Source: Pictodentalium vernedei (Eukaryota > Mollusca > Scaphopoda > Dentaliida > Dentaliidae). From it: a DNA stretch of 64,000 nucleotides. The stretch covers positions 369,905,704-369,969,703 of the forward strand of contig CM062297.1 in assembly GCA_031216915.1 (NCBI GenBank), written 5' to 3'. Below the pieces are notes generated by a model. It ran no database searches, was not told the DNA's origin, and saw nothing but the letters and a program-made list of their open reading frames with translations. Below are positions 46,333 through 61,843 of the stretch, one piece after another. The stretch's first letter is position 1; every line of letters starts with the position of its first letter. Made by a program: the position numbers and the translations under genes.

Positions 46333-47906
46333 GGAATGAGTGAAAGGGGTGGGGTGGGGTAGATCTTCACTCGGCCATCCTTTCATGATATACGCGAGTA
46401 GTAACACGGGTGTCAATAGAACACGTTTGTCCCACAAGACATGTTCACAAAAACGTTCTAGAATGTGAAGGGAATTTGGAAACGTTCTGATGGCGCCGCC
46501 GTTATGACATCATAAGAGGGTCCCAATTTTAGACTCTAGTATGAATACATGCAGGAGGCCTATAGCGCGCCAGTATTGGTAATCGCTTCTATATATATAG
46601 AACTTCTCTAGGGATATGGGTATTGATGTGTGAATTAAATTCATAGAAATGGTCGAGGAGTACCTTTTAATATCTGGCACTGACGACTGTGGTAATGGCT
46701 TGGGCTGTCTGGGAGACACTGTATAGAAATCTACAGAAATAGGTGCAGGTGCAAAAGTCTGGAAAAATATAAGTGGTCCGGGGGTGGGGGGGGGGGGGGA
46801 GGTAGGGGGGTGCTATTTTGTTGGGTTGGGTATGAGTATACATAGGTGGCCTACGACGACTGGGCAGTTCTATATAAAGAATATCAACGACAAAAGCCTA
46901 AGGCCTACACCCTCGTTGCCAACCCCTTGTATTGCTTTGGGCAAGTTTGTCCCCTCTCCCCTGGAGTTGAGAAATGTGGCCGGAGTAGCCCATCTCCTTC
47001 ACTGTTAGGTCGTAGGAGGGCGCCAATAGTTCAAATATCTCGAGAAATTCTATCTACTGTGGCAGACACAGGTATACACAGGAGGTTTTCTGCACGTCAG
47101 GATTGGTACAGACAACTCTATACATAGGACATTAAAAGCAAAGACCCCATCCCACTGGCCGCTCCCCCGGCAAAAAAGCAATTACTCATATACCTATGAT
47201 CCTATTTTACCTACTTTGACTTTGTTGCCCGTCGTATGGGTTCACTACAGTACCCTATTTCCCTTTGTAGCCCAAAGGTTTGTATTATAGTACGAGGTAA
47301 TGTTTTTAGGTCCCGTTTCCTTAACTTTGACACCCAAAATGCGTTTGTGAAAGCTATGAAAATGGGCGCGATGCTTTAATTTTCATATCCCCCCATTTTG
47401 AGACGTATGGAAAATAGAACATTGCGCTAATTTTCATCGGTCTCATGGACTCAATTGCAGACACCAAAAAGCCTGACGCTTATAAATCCCTCGCTAAAAG
47501 GAGGTGCTAAAATTGGGACATAGATACAAATAGTTGAAATGGGGCACTGGGACACCAAAATAGCGAAATGAGTCAAAGAGTAGTATGAAAAAGAGAGCAT
47601 TGTGCACACATCCTAATAGCTTCCACAGACTCATTTTGGGCTGCCAGGGGCCTGCCTGATGTTTAGCAATGGGGCGCTAACATAGGGTGTTGGAATTGGG
47701 GTTACTGAGAACAGTGACTGGATAAATACCCAAAATTTGAAATTTTGCAGCAATTCAAATGCTGGAAAAAAGACAAACCGTCTTTTTGACTCATTTGAGA
47801 GGGAGGGGCGGTGATATTATTTGCATTGGCACGTTATCACTTAGTTATAGTACCGCCAAATTAAACATTATTATACAGGAAACTTGGAAATAGTGGCTCT
47901 TCATCA
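46333..47906. other. Interior of the fold-back element, no gene recognised
   Basis: Similar short segments recur near 46545, 46845 and 47070 (AGGAGGCCTATAGCG, AGGTGGCCTACGACG, CAGGAGGTTTTCTGCACG). They suggest an older internal repeat. A G-rich tract lies at 46776-46808. Open frames here are short and unrecognised. Confidence 0.4.
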
Positions 47907-50470
47907 AACAAGAGGCCCCAGGGGGCCTGAGGGCGCTCACCTGACTTGGTAGCCTAAATATCAACCCAGAGAATTGATTTCCACAAGTTGCATCTGCTCC
48001 TCCTAAGAAAAGCTGAAACCAAATATCCAAATATTCTGACCAGTGGATCTAAAAAATGATTTTTAAAGAATATTCCTCATACTGAACTAAGTCATAATTC
48101 GGGCTCCCACAGGGAGCCCATATATGAACCCAGGGACTTGGCTTTAACAAACCTGAATCTCACACCCCTAAGGATTCTGCACACCAAATATCAAAACATT
48201 CCGACTGCTGGATCTGAAGAAGATTTTTAAAGAAAATTCCTCATTTTGAAGCAAGTTACAATTCGAGCTCCCACAATCAGCCCAAATATGGACCTAGGGA
48301 CATGGCTTGAACAAACTTGAATCTTACCCCCCCTAAGGATGCTGCATAAAAAATATCAAAAGCATTCATCTGCTGGATCTGAAGATTTTTAAAGAAAATT
48401 CCTCATTTTGAACTAAGTTGTCATTCAGGCTCCCATAGTGAGCCCAAATATGAACCAAGGGACTTGGCTTGAACAAACTTGAATCTCAGCCCCCTAAGGT
48501 TGCTCCATGCCAAATATCAAAACATTCCAACTGCTGAATCTGAAGAAGAAGATTTTTAAAGAAAAATTCCTCATATTGACTAAGTTATAATTTGGGCTCC
48601 CACAGGGAGCCCAAATATGGACCCATGGACTTGGCTTTAACACACTCGAATCCCCCCCCCCCTCCCCCCCCCCCCCCCCCCCCCAGGATGCTACTCACCA
48701 CATATCAAACCATTCCGACTGCTGGATCTGAAGAAGAAGATTTTTTAAGAAAATTCCTCATTTCGAACAAAGTTACAATTCAAGCTCCCACAGTGAGCCC
48801 AAATATGGACCTAGGGACATGGCTTGAACAAACTTGAATCTCACCCCACTAAGGATGCTGCATACCAAATATCACAAGATTCTGCCTGCTGGATCTTGAG
48901 AAGAAGATTTTCAAAGAAATTTGCCTGAAATGCACTAAGTTCGAATTTGGGCTTCTATAGTGAGCCCAAATATGAATCCAGGTGGCCGATTTGAACAAAC
49001 TGGAATCAGATCCACCCCACAATGTTGCATACCAAATATCAAAAGATTCTGCCTGCAGGATCTGGAGAAGAAGATTTTTGAAGAAATTTGCCTGAAATGC
49101 ACTAAGTTCAAATTCGAGCTTCTATAGTGAGCCCAAATATGAATCTAGGGAGCCGATTTGAACAAAATAGAATCAGATCCACCCCACAATGTTGCATACC
49201 AAATATCAAAAGATTCTGTCTGCTGGATCTGGAGAAGAAGATTTTTTAAGAAATTTGCCTGAAATGCACTAAGTTCAAATTTGGGCTCCTATACTGAGCC
49301 CAAATATAAACCCAAGGGGCCGATTTGAACAAACTTGAATCAGATCCACCCCACAATGTTGCATACCCAATATCAAAAGATTCTGCCTGCTGGATCTTGA
49401 GAAGAAGATTTTCAAAGAAATTTGCCTGAAATGCAGTAAGTTCAAATTTGGGCTCCTATACTGAGCCCAAATATAAACCCAGGGGGCCGATTTGAACAAA
49501 CTTGAATCAGATCCACCCCACAATGTTGCATATCAAATATCAAAAGATTCTGCCTGCTGGATCTGGAGAAGAAGATTTTTAAAGAAATTTGCCTGAAATG
49601 CACTAAGTTCGAAATCGGGCTCCTATACTGAGCCCAAATATGAACCCAGAGGGCCGATTTGAACAAACTTGAATCAGATCCACCCTCCAATGTTGCATAC
49701 CAAATATCAAAAGATTCTGCCTGCTGGATCTGGAGAAGAAGATTTTTTAATGTTTTTCCCATTGCCTACAGTGTTAAAAAGTGCTGACTCAGCACTTTTT
49801 CAATGTCCCGAAACTGTACCCTATGATAAAACCGATGACAATTTTTTTTTACCAATTCTTTCTGTTGGTCCTAAGGAAGCTTCACACCAAATAAAAATTC
49901 TCGGTGCCGTGCAGTTTTGGAGATATGGGCGTTTTAATTTTTTTCTATTTTTAGCTCCTGCGGTTCCCATGGGGCTACGGGAAAAAAAAAATCAGCATAA
50001 ATTAGGTACTTATGACCCAATAAGCCCTCACATAAAATTTGGTTCAAATCAGCCTCTCGGTTTGGAAAATAGAAATTTTGGGCGGGGCCAAAAATTTTGC
50101 CCCTCCCATAACGACGCCAAGTATAGCCCCACAAACTTCTCTTGAACAAATTTGAGTTTACACCTCAAAAGGAGGCTGCACACCAAATATCAAGTCTCTG
50201 CTACTGCTGGTTCATGAGAAGAAGATTTTTTAAGATTTCAGCACACTTTTTGGGTGTGGCCCTACCCACGGGCGGGGCAACTTGATTTGAACAAAATCAA
50301 ATTGCGATGTCATAACAAACTATTATCTCAAATATCAATTAAATTGGTTCAGCGGTTTGGGAGGAGAAGACGCAAACACCATGTTCACGGACGACGGACG
50401 CTGGACGACGGACGACGGACGGTGAGTGATCACTATAGCTCTCCTGACTGAAAGTCAGGTGAGCTAAAAA
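47907..50470 (+). mobile_element. Family D tandem-core element, complete copy nested in the fold-back element
   Basis: The 5' end ACAAGAGGCCCCAGGGGGCC is followed by GCTCACCTGACTT (47935-47947). Its inverse AAGTCAGGTGAGC (50452-50464) is an arm of the terminal hairpin at 50436-50466. The core is about eleven units of roughly 170 bp (ACCAAATATCAAAA and GGCTCC...GAGCCC motifs). A different 3' segment follows, then (GGACGAC)n at about 50390-50421. A long C-tract lies at 48651-48684. There is no gene. Confidence 0.82.
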
Positions 50471-51027
50471 GAGCTGGAGGGAGGGGGTGAAAGGGGATTA
50501 TCTGTATTTGTGTCTCTTATGGGTTTATTATACTACCAGTGAATTAAGCAATACTATATACGGTACTCCTGTATTTGACAAACAATTATATCTTGGTTAG
50601 CAACCATGTTCAGCCTAAAAGTTATCAAATGAGAGAAAGGGGAGGTAGGTTCTTCTTTGACAAAGTACGGAAAATAACCAATTTTGAGCTCTTTGGGGTA
50701 ATTGATTGTGGTTGAAGTTAATGGGACCGGGCCTGAAAACATTCGCCTGTACTAGTACAGACCTTTAGGCCACAATGTGAAATGCGGTTACCAGGAAAAC
50801 CAATACTGCGGACATCATTTCATCAAAGTAAGGAAAATAAGGCAAGGTCGGGCTTTTTATAGCACTACTACACTACCGGAACGTACTCTTGAATTGTGTC
50901 TAGTACATACCCCCTGTACTAAACTGGGGTGTAGGTAGCAAAGCGACTTCGTGATGTCAATAGGGAATTCAAACCATTACTACGGTCAGCCCTAAAAAGC
51001 TGTATCTTAAAACTCCCATCCTAATAA
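50471..51027. other. Interior of the fold-back element, nothing recognised
   Basis: No gene or repeat that I can support. Confidence 0.35.
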
Positions 51028-51731
51028 AAGATGTCGGCCTGAAGAAGTTGGTCCGGGGAACCGGAGAAATCGATTTCAAAGAAGTTGCCTGCAAAAGTCG
51101 GCCTTGCGAAGTGAGAAGTTGATACTGGCGTGAGATGTCTGTCCCGAGGTCAGAAGTCGGCTTTGGTGTTAGAAGTCAGCCTGGAGTCATGAGAATTCAC
51201 CTAGCCAATGTTTGTACAGCGAAAGATAGAATGGAAACAGAGTGCTTCCAATATGATTTTATTTTAGCTATTTTTAGGGGGGTGGGGGTAATTTATTTCA
51301 GAGGTACAAATGTAAGTGGCAAGTTTCATATAGAATGCCTGGCGGCCGGTGTTAAGGTAACAAGCAGAGGACAGCGCCGACAGGACACAAACAAACTGTA
51401 TTTGAGAAGAAGATTAGGGACAAATATATCCCATTATTTCCTAATTAGGAGATACTATGTCCTAATTAGGAGTTACTGTCTCCTAATTAGAGCTATTATT
51501 CCCTAATAAGAACTTATTTTCTCCTAGTTAGGGCTTATTATCTCCTAAATAGGAGATACTAGGTCCTAATTAGAAGTATTGTCCCCTAATTAGGACATAA
51601 TTACTCCTCAGTAGAAGTCATTATCTCCCAATTTAGAGATCATATGTCCTAACTAGGAGTTCTTATTTCTTCATTAGGACTCAGTAACTCCTAATCATGA
51701 GTTATTATCTCCCAATTTGGACTTAGTATCA
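51028..51731 (-). repeat. Right terminal inverted repeat of the fold-back element
   Basis: Uninterrupted arm of about 700 bp. The distal 300 bp (51430-51731) is a block of about 18 imperfect CTAATTAG(G)AG units in both directions. Confidence 0.75.
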
Positions 51732-51847
51732 GGCTTCTTTTTTTTTTTTATATGTGGCACATGTTTGCTTTTATACAATCCAACTGAACTCAATCCAGCC
51801 AGGACAGTCGGGCACTCCATGCAGTATATCTATCTATATTTTATAAA

Positions 51848-55605
<3,758 letters not shown>

Positions 55606-55629
55606 ATATATTTGTGCTTGTTTGTCTCT

Positions 55630-56256
<627 letters not shown>

Positions 56257-56444
56257 GATGTTAAAAAATCGCACTGGCACAGACATTTCCTACTGAAACG
56301 TTTTTTTCTTTTAATATGCCGCCGAAAAATTGTTTTCATTTACTGAACCCTGATGGGTTTCAAACATGACAAAAATTACATAAAATTGATTTAAACTAAG
56401 TGATGAGCTTAGGAACTGGTTAAACTGACTGGCAAAAATTGATG

Positions 56445-57017
56445 TTATTCATTGATGGGCTCTAATTTAGTCCTTACAAGGATGTTACGCAAGCTTTTGT
56501 TTTTCTTATAGGCGATGACAGGTCGAAGATTCAAAGGTTCATTTAATTTAGCATTGGTAAAATTGAATTCATCTTTTAACATTTTTGCTATTTCGATATT
56601 CATTCTGTTGTACGTTGAAGTGAAAGGAATGATGGACCTCCTTTCGCATTCGCCCTCTGATATGTTCATACCAAATGGCCAGAGGGTTTGAAGCGTATTG
56701 ATCCAAAAAGCTTCACGTTTTTTTCTAAATTCATCCGTTTATTCTAATGTGTCTTTAATTGGTGGTTGTTCAATAGGATGGATTTCGAAATCGTCCAAAG
56801 AATGGCCAGGAAGGTTAAAATGTTGTGCTACTGGGGCATCAGCATTATGTTTTATATCCTGTTTGTGTCTAGTAGCACGTTCTCGAAAAGGATTTTGACT
56901 TTGACCAACATACTGTTTCCTACATCGCTTACAAGTGATAAGGTAAATAATGTTTGGTGAATCACAATGGAGGGGGTTACGGATCTGATAATGATTTTTT
57001 GTTTGTTCGGAGGAAAA
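56445..57017 (-). pseudogene. Penelope-like GIY-YIG endonuclease part (interrupted copy)
   Basis: It reads CDSPNIIYLITCKRCRKQYV (the IY...YVG core with a CxxC motif), RERATRHKQDI with the catalytic-type Arg, then REAFWINTLQ and ending KLEPINE. In this copy the region is interrupted by two in-frame stops relative to the second RT segment. The truncated upstream copy (61264-61768) carries the same domain open throughout, so the family itself encodes it intact. Confidence 0.85.
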
Positions 57018-58816
57018 TTAATCTTTCTGATCAGGCATAAAAGTATGCAGTCTACAACGAGGCTTTTTGCAATTAAATACCGTGCCACTACCATTCTGCA
57101 ACGGTCTGTTGTGTTCAATCTTCAGTGGTTCGAAATCGGTAGTTTCAGCTGGACTTTCGAGCTTTTTCAGGGTTTGGGATTTCAGGCTACGCAAGAGGCG
57201 CAGCGAGTACCCTCTCGATATGAGGGCGCCAAATAGAGTAGAACAAGCCTTATTGAAATTTACCTTATCACTTGAATTGCGGTGGAAACGAATGAGTTGT
57301 GATTTGATGATACCTTTAAATGTATGTTGAGGATGAAATGATTTTGTGTGCAACAATTGATGTGAATCAGTTGGTTTAAAATACACTTTATAATCTAAAT
57401 GACCGGACGCCTGAAATTGCTTGCCTTTATACACGGTCACATCGAGAAAATCAACAGAATTTTCACTGATAGTAGCTTTCAATTTACTATTTGGATCGTG
57501 ATTGTTCAAAATTTCTAAAAATTCATCAAAATCTTCTTTTGAATGTTCCCAAATAATAAAAATGTCATCTAAATACCTGAGATATACGAGAGGATGCTTT
57601 GCACATTTGCTTAAGGCATTTTCCTCCCATTCCGCTACATAAATGCTTGCAAAATTAGGACTGAATCTTTTACCCATAGGACAACCCATTATTTGTAGAA
57701 AATATTCTCCATTGAATTGAAAGTCATTACCTTTTAAGCTCAGCTCTAAAAGATCCAAACTTTGTTCATCCGGGCGTTCGCATCCGGATATTTTTCAAAT
57801 GCATTTTTAACTGATTTAACACCTTTATCAATATCAATGTTCGTATACATACTGTCGATATCCAAAGTAGCCAGAATTGCATTTTTCGATATTTTCAATT
57901 TCGAAATTTTTGACAGGAAATCCTGTGTATTTTTTAGATAGCTCGGATGTCTATTTGCTATAGGTTTCAGATGATAATCAATTAATTCCGAGATCGCATA
58001 AGATTCCGAATTACAATCTGATACAATTGGCCTCCCGGGTGGAGTTAAGTCATCTGTCCATGAAGAACGGTCCTTGTGGATCTTTGGTAGGATATAAAAT
58101 TGTCTTGTTTGAGCACTGAGGTTAGCTGTTAAATATTTCAATTGTTTTTTGGTAATGTGATCTTCGTCAAGGAGAAACTTTAAGATCTTATTGAATTTTT
58201 CGATATTACTAGGCCAAATAAGTGAATCTATTTTCTTATAATGTTTAGTATTGCTGAGTTGTCTCATGGCTTCCTTTATATAATTATCCCGAGATAGAAC
58301 AACTACCGACCCACCTTTGTCGGCTGGTTTAATAACTAATTTCTTATTTTTTCGAAGTTTCGTGAGGGCTCTCCGTTCACCAGCTGTTAAATTGTCTTTA
58401 TCGGAGAGTATGTTCATGCTGAACACCTTTTGGATGATTCGTTTGCTAGCCTCAATAATTTCGGGATCTACTTCACTATCTGGAGGTGACCAACCAGATG
58501 ATTCTGTGAAAGGAAGTTTGCGACCGCTGGAGTTTCTAAAGCGGTCGGCTAATTTCATTTGCCTAAGAAAATTACAGTTGTATGATGGTAAATTTGTTTG
58601 GTTATCAGTTTTAGGCTTTGGTGCTGGTACAAAAGTTAAACCGCGATCTAAAAGCGATTTCTCTTGGATTGTTAGGCCATTGGTGCCAGACAGGTTAACC
58701 ACATTAGTTCCTAATCCCACATCTGTTAGGCGGCTGTTACCTTTGCCTTTACTTAGTTTAAATTTAGGTGGTTCAACCAGTGATCGTACATAATATTGGC
58801 GGTTCTCATGGTCCAA
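57018..58816 (-). CDS. Penelope-like reverse transcriptase (one frame change inside)
   Basis: The first part, 356 aa from MDHENRQYYV (58816), has Penelope landmarks: LVIKPADKGGSVVVLSRDNY (about 160-180), FYILPKIHKDR (LPKIHK 243-248), GRPIVSDCNS (261-266), and LDIDSMYTNI (318-327, the first catalytic Asp). After a frame change near 57750 the domain continues with IMGCPMGKRFSPNFASIYVA and YLRYLDDIFIIW, which holds the catalytic Asp pair. It then runs to PDQKD before the endonuclease linker. ORF1 is upstream and the endonuclease downstream in the same frame as the second part. The first Met is used because it overlaps the end of ORF1; an earlier frameshifted start is possible. Confidence 0.9.
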
Positions 58817-60258
58817 TGGATTAAATCCTGAGCAACATCAAACTTCACGTCATCAATTTTTGGTATCACGTTAACGTCCTTCACTTTCCGAATGGTTTCG
58901 TTGATGATGCTCAGGGTTCTCCTCTCAGCCTGAGGGAGTTTTTGCGAAAAGTTTAGTTCAGCGAAATAAATTTTTGCTGATCTAAACTTGACCCTGATAT
59001 CGCTAAGCATATTCCGCAACTGCTTAACTACGAGATCAGAATTATCGTTTCGAGAATTCACGCCAATATTTAATAATATTTTTTGGGGACTGGACTGGCC
59101 CCTGTGCCCTTTAAACATAGAGCGCAGATGATTGAATTTGGCGCCGGGGTAACACTCCACCTGGATGTCCGGATGGGGATTTCGATCAATGCGTCCTAAA
59201 TTTGAACTTCCAATCATAAGGATGTTTTTACAAACATCGGGGAGGCGCCAATTCCTTTTGTCAAAATTAACTCCACTTTTATGCCGAAACTGGGAGAATT
59301 TAGAATCAAATGAGCGGCCCGAGTTGCGGCTCGGTGATTTGACTTTCTCTGAGTACGATATACCTGGTTGAACCACACTAGAGGCAGGAGAAGGGGCAGA
59401 AGAAACAAAATCAGGAGAGGAAACAGAAGCGGGAGAAGAAACAGAAGGAGGAGGAGTTCTAGTGAGAGCACTAGGAGAACCAGAGAAGAAAGGCTGAGGA
59501 GGAGTAGGAGGTAGAGGAGCAAGACGAGGCGAGACAGCGTTACTCAATTTGCGAGCATCTTCAGTCACAATATGGACCGGAGATGTTTGCAAATTGAGGC
59601 GCTTACTCTGAGAGAAAGAAGAAGTAGAAGGAAAAGAAGAGGGAGAAGTGCTTTGCCTTGATCTTTTCTTATTTTGCTTTTCGCGTTGGGGTAGAGGGAC
59701 AACACGGGCCGGAGTTTGCTTGCTCCCTCCCATATTGTTCCTTACTCCAGACGCTGGGCGAAGTTCCGAAATGTAAGACTCATAGGCCGAAATCGTCTTA
59801 TCTGTCAACTTATTTTTAAAGTTCTTTTTAGCCCAGATCAAGGCACGCGCCGAAGCGCTGTTGAAGTCTATTTTTTCGAGTCCAGGAGGTGGTCGCATAG
59901 CCAAAGTTATCTTAGACTTCAACTGGTTTAAATTTATCTTATAATGCTCAACTAAAGCATTTAACGTTTGATTGGCCCATCCCACACTAATCTGTCGAAA
60001 AACAGAAAAAATGTGTGGGGTGGGAAGAGCTGGCTTTAGAAAGCCACCTAACTCATCTACTTTCTTCTCCAGCTGTTTCGGGAAATCCCGATTTGCCAAA
60101 TGGTGCTCTAATAGCCCAATGTGGTGCAAACATTGAAGCACCTGAAACAAAGCCTTGACCAGCCTAGAATAAGCCTGGAACGATAGTTCCTGGCCAGTTC
60201 CGGACTGGGCAACTCTCTGCCTCTGATGCCTCTGATGCCTCTGCCCTTTTCTTGCCAT
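58753..60258 (-). CDS. Penelope-like element ORF1 with SGNH/GDSL-hydrolase-like domain (501 aa)
   Basis: The start MARKGQRHQRHQRQR is basic. Residues about 25-165 are probably helical with no family that I recognise. Residues about 170-335 form a Ser/Pro-rich linker with basic clusters (KQNKKRSRQS). Residues about 343-490 look like an SGNH hydrolase: block I NILMIGSSNLGRI (GSS at 350-352), CYPGAKF (371-373 PGA), block III LLNIGVNSRND (397-401), and block V AQDLIHW (Asp478, His481). SGNH domains are esterase folds known from some CR1 LINEs and Ngaro-type elements. Here one precedes a Penelope-type RT. The ORF is intact and overlaps the RT ORF by 64 bp in another frame, which suggests reinitiation or frameshifting. 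Activity is unknown. Confidence 0.8.
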   Translation of the reverse strand: MARKGQRHQRHQRQRVAQSGTGQELSFQAYSRLVKALFQVLQCLHHIGLLEHHLANRDFPKQLEKKVDELGGFLKPALPTPHIFSVFRQISVGWANQTLNALVEHYKINLNQLKSKITLAMRPPPGLEKIDFNSASARALIWAKKNFKNKLTDKTISAYESYISELRPASGVRNNMGGSKQTPARVVPLPQREKQNKKRSRQSTSPSSFPSTSSFSQSKRLNLQTSPVHIVTEDARKLSNAVSPRLAPLPPTPPQPFFSGSPSALTRTPPPSVSSPASVSSPDFVSSAPSPASSVVQPGISYSEKVKSPSRNSGRSFDSKFSQFRHKSGVNFDKRNWRLPDVCKNILMIGSSNLGRIDRNPHPDIQVECYPGAKFNHLRSMFKGHRGQSSPQKILLNIGVNSRNDNSDLVVKQLRNMLSDIRVKFRSAKIYFAELNFSQKLPQAERRTLSIINETIRKVKDVNVIPKIDDVKFDVAQDLIHWTMRTANIMYDHWLNHLNLN

Positions 60259-60642
60259 TGTTAAAGAAAGTAGCTGAATTAAGTATAAATAAAATATAAA
60301 AGTGATGAAATAAATAAAATTGGAAAATTAGATATTACCTATTAAAGAAGATACCTGGATTGGTTGCAGTCTTCAGCAAAGGTAGAAAATAATCCGTCTG
60401 TCTCGACGCGTTTCGCTTGGTTTGGCTTTTTCAAAGAGACTTTGAGGAAAATGATTCCAACTTTGGGAGGGCATGCATGGTATATATCCATATGTGGGCT
60501 GGGGGTGTTTTTCACAGCTCAGTACATAATTAAACTCGGTAACAAGCTGACAAATGTCACTCATTTAGTTAATTCTTTTCAATCTGAGATGTCCCAAGTT
60601 TGTTTTTCACAACTCAGTTTGTGTCGTCCAAACAAATTAGAT

Positions 60643-60776
60643 GAAGCCCTATTGATTGGCTTCCATTGAATTTTAATCAGTCAGTGAGTGGTTTGCTTTA
60701 CTGACCCCATGAAGCCCTATTGGTTGGCTTTGATTTAAGTAAAACCAATCGGGAGCGGTTTGCTTTACTGGCTTCA
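60643..60776 (-). repeat. Two 66-bp direct repeats in the 5' leader of the Penelope-like element
   Basis: Units at about 60643-60708 and 60710-60776 share ATGAAGCCCTATTG(A/G)TTGGCTT and GTGGTTTGCTTTACTG-type ends, with a diverged middle. Both contain ATTGG, the inverse of CCAAT. They lie about 390-520 bp upstream of the ORF1 start and may be promoter units; that is inference. Confidence 0.65.
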
Positions 60777-61072
60777 GAAGTATGTGAAAATAATATGAAA
60801 AAATGGTTTGATAAAATATATTGAGACTAAAGAAATAAATGAAAAAATAACGCCAAAGATCATGATGCCTCACGAATGTTATCAGTTGGAATGAATATCC
60901 CCCGGCGGAGGTTTATGACGGAAAATATTTTACACCACGTAGAAATTGTGTGTTTTACCTTATGAACCTCTACATTGTGTGAAAGGTATGAAAATACATA
61001 CACATGATTGAAATTAGAACCTATTTTGTTTTGGGGCATATATGAACTCTGGCACTCACCTTTGTGTGTTTG

Positions 61073-61768
61073 AGGTTAAAAAATCGCACTGGCACAGACA
61101 TTTCATACTGAAACGTTTTTTTCTTTTAATATGCCGCCGAAAAATTATTGTTTTCATTTACTGAACCATGATGGGTTTCAAACATGACAAAATATTACAC
61201 AAAATTGATTTAAACTAAGTGATGAGCTTAGGAACTGGTTAAACTGACAGGCAATAATTGATGTTATTCATTGATGGGCTCTAATTTAGTCCTTACAAGG
61301 ATGTTACGCAAGCTTTTGTTTTTCTTATAGGCGATGACAGGTCGAAGATTCAAAGGTTCATTTAATTTAGCATTGGTAAAATTGAATTCATCTTTTAACA
61401 TTTTTGCTATTTCGATATTCATTCTGTTGTACGTTAAAGTGAAAGGAATGATGGACCTCCTTTCGCATTCGCCCTCTGGTATGTTCATACCAAATGGCCA
61501 GAGGGTTTGAAGCGTATTGATCCAAAAAGCTTCACGTTTTTTTCTAAATTCATCCGTTTCTTCTAATGTGTCTTTAATTGGTGGTTGTTCAATTGGGTGG
61601 ATTTCGAAATCGTCCAAAGAATGGCCAGGAAGGTTAAAATGTTGTGCTACTGGGGCATCAGCATTATGTTTTATATCCTGTTTGTGTCTAGTAGCACGTT
61701 CTCGGAAAGGATTTTGACTTTGACCAACATACTGTTTCCGACATCGCTTACAAGTGATAAGGTAAATA
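61073..61768 (-). mobile_element. 5'-truncated Penelope-like copy, head-to-tail upstream of the full copy
   Basis: It is about 98% alike to 56256-56955 by eye and starts at the same 3'-end sequence (TTAAAAAATCGCACTGGCAC on the plus strand). It is cut off at GGTAAATAATG, where a (TG)n tract begins at once. A truncated upstream copy joined to a full copy is the typical tandem (pLTR) arrangement of Penelope elements. Confidence 0.85.

Positions 61769-61843
<75 letters not shown>

Larger units (their letters stand above)
44336..51731. mobile_element. Long-TIR (fold-back type) element with nested insertions
   Basis: The ends TGATACTA (44336-44343) and TAGTATCA (51724-51731) are inverse. Inward, both sides carry many copies of CTAATTAGGAGATA-like sequence and then about 400 bp of unique inverted similarity, for example CGCCAGGCATTC at about 45972 against GAATGCCTGGCG at about 51333. 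Each arm is roughly 700-790 bp after removing a nested family A copy from the left arm. The interior holds a nested family D copy and no recognisable transposase. No target duplication is clear. Confidence 0.75.

Noticed and set aside
46846-47127. 93-codon plus-strand frame in the fold-back element as a transposase remnant
   Set aside because: No DDE or other catalytic motif, and it lies over internal short repeats.
56397-56425. Hammerhead-ribozyme-like string (GTGATGAGCTTAGGAAC) in the Penelope 3' leader
   Set aside because: Penelope elements are known to carry hammerheads, but the required CUGAUGA and GAAA cores are not both present and the strand is wrong.
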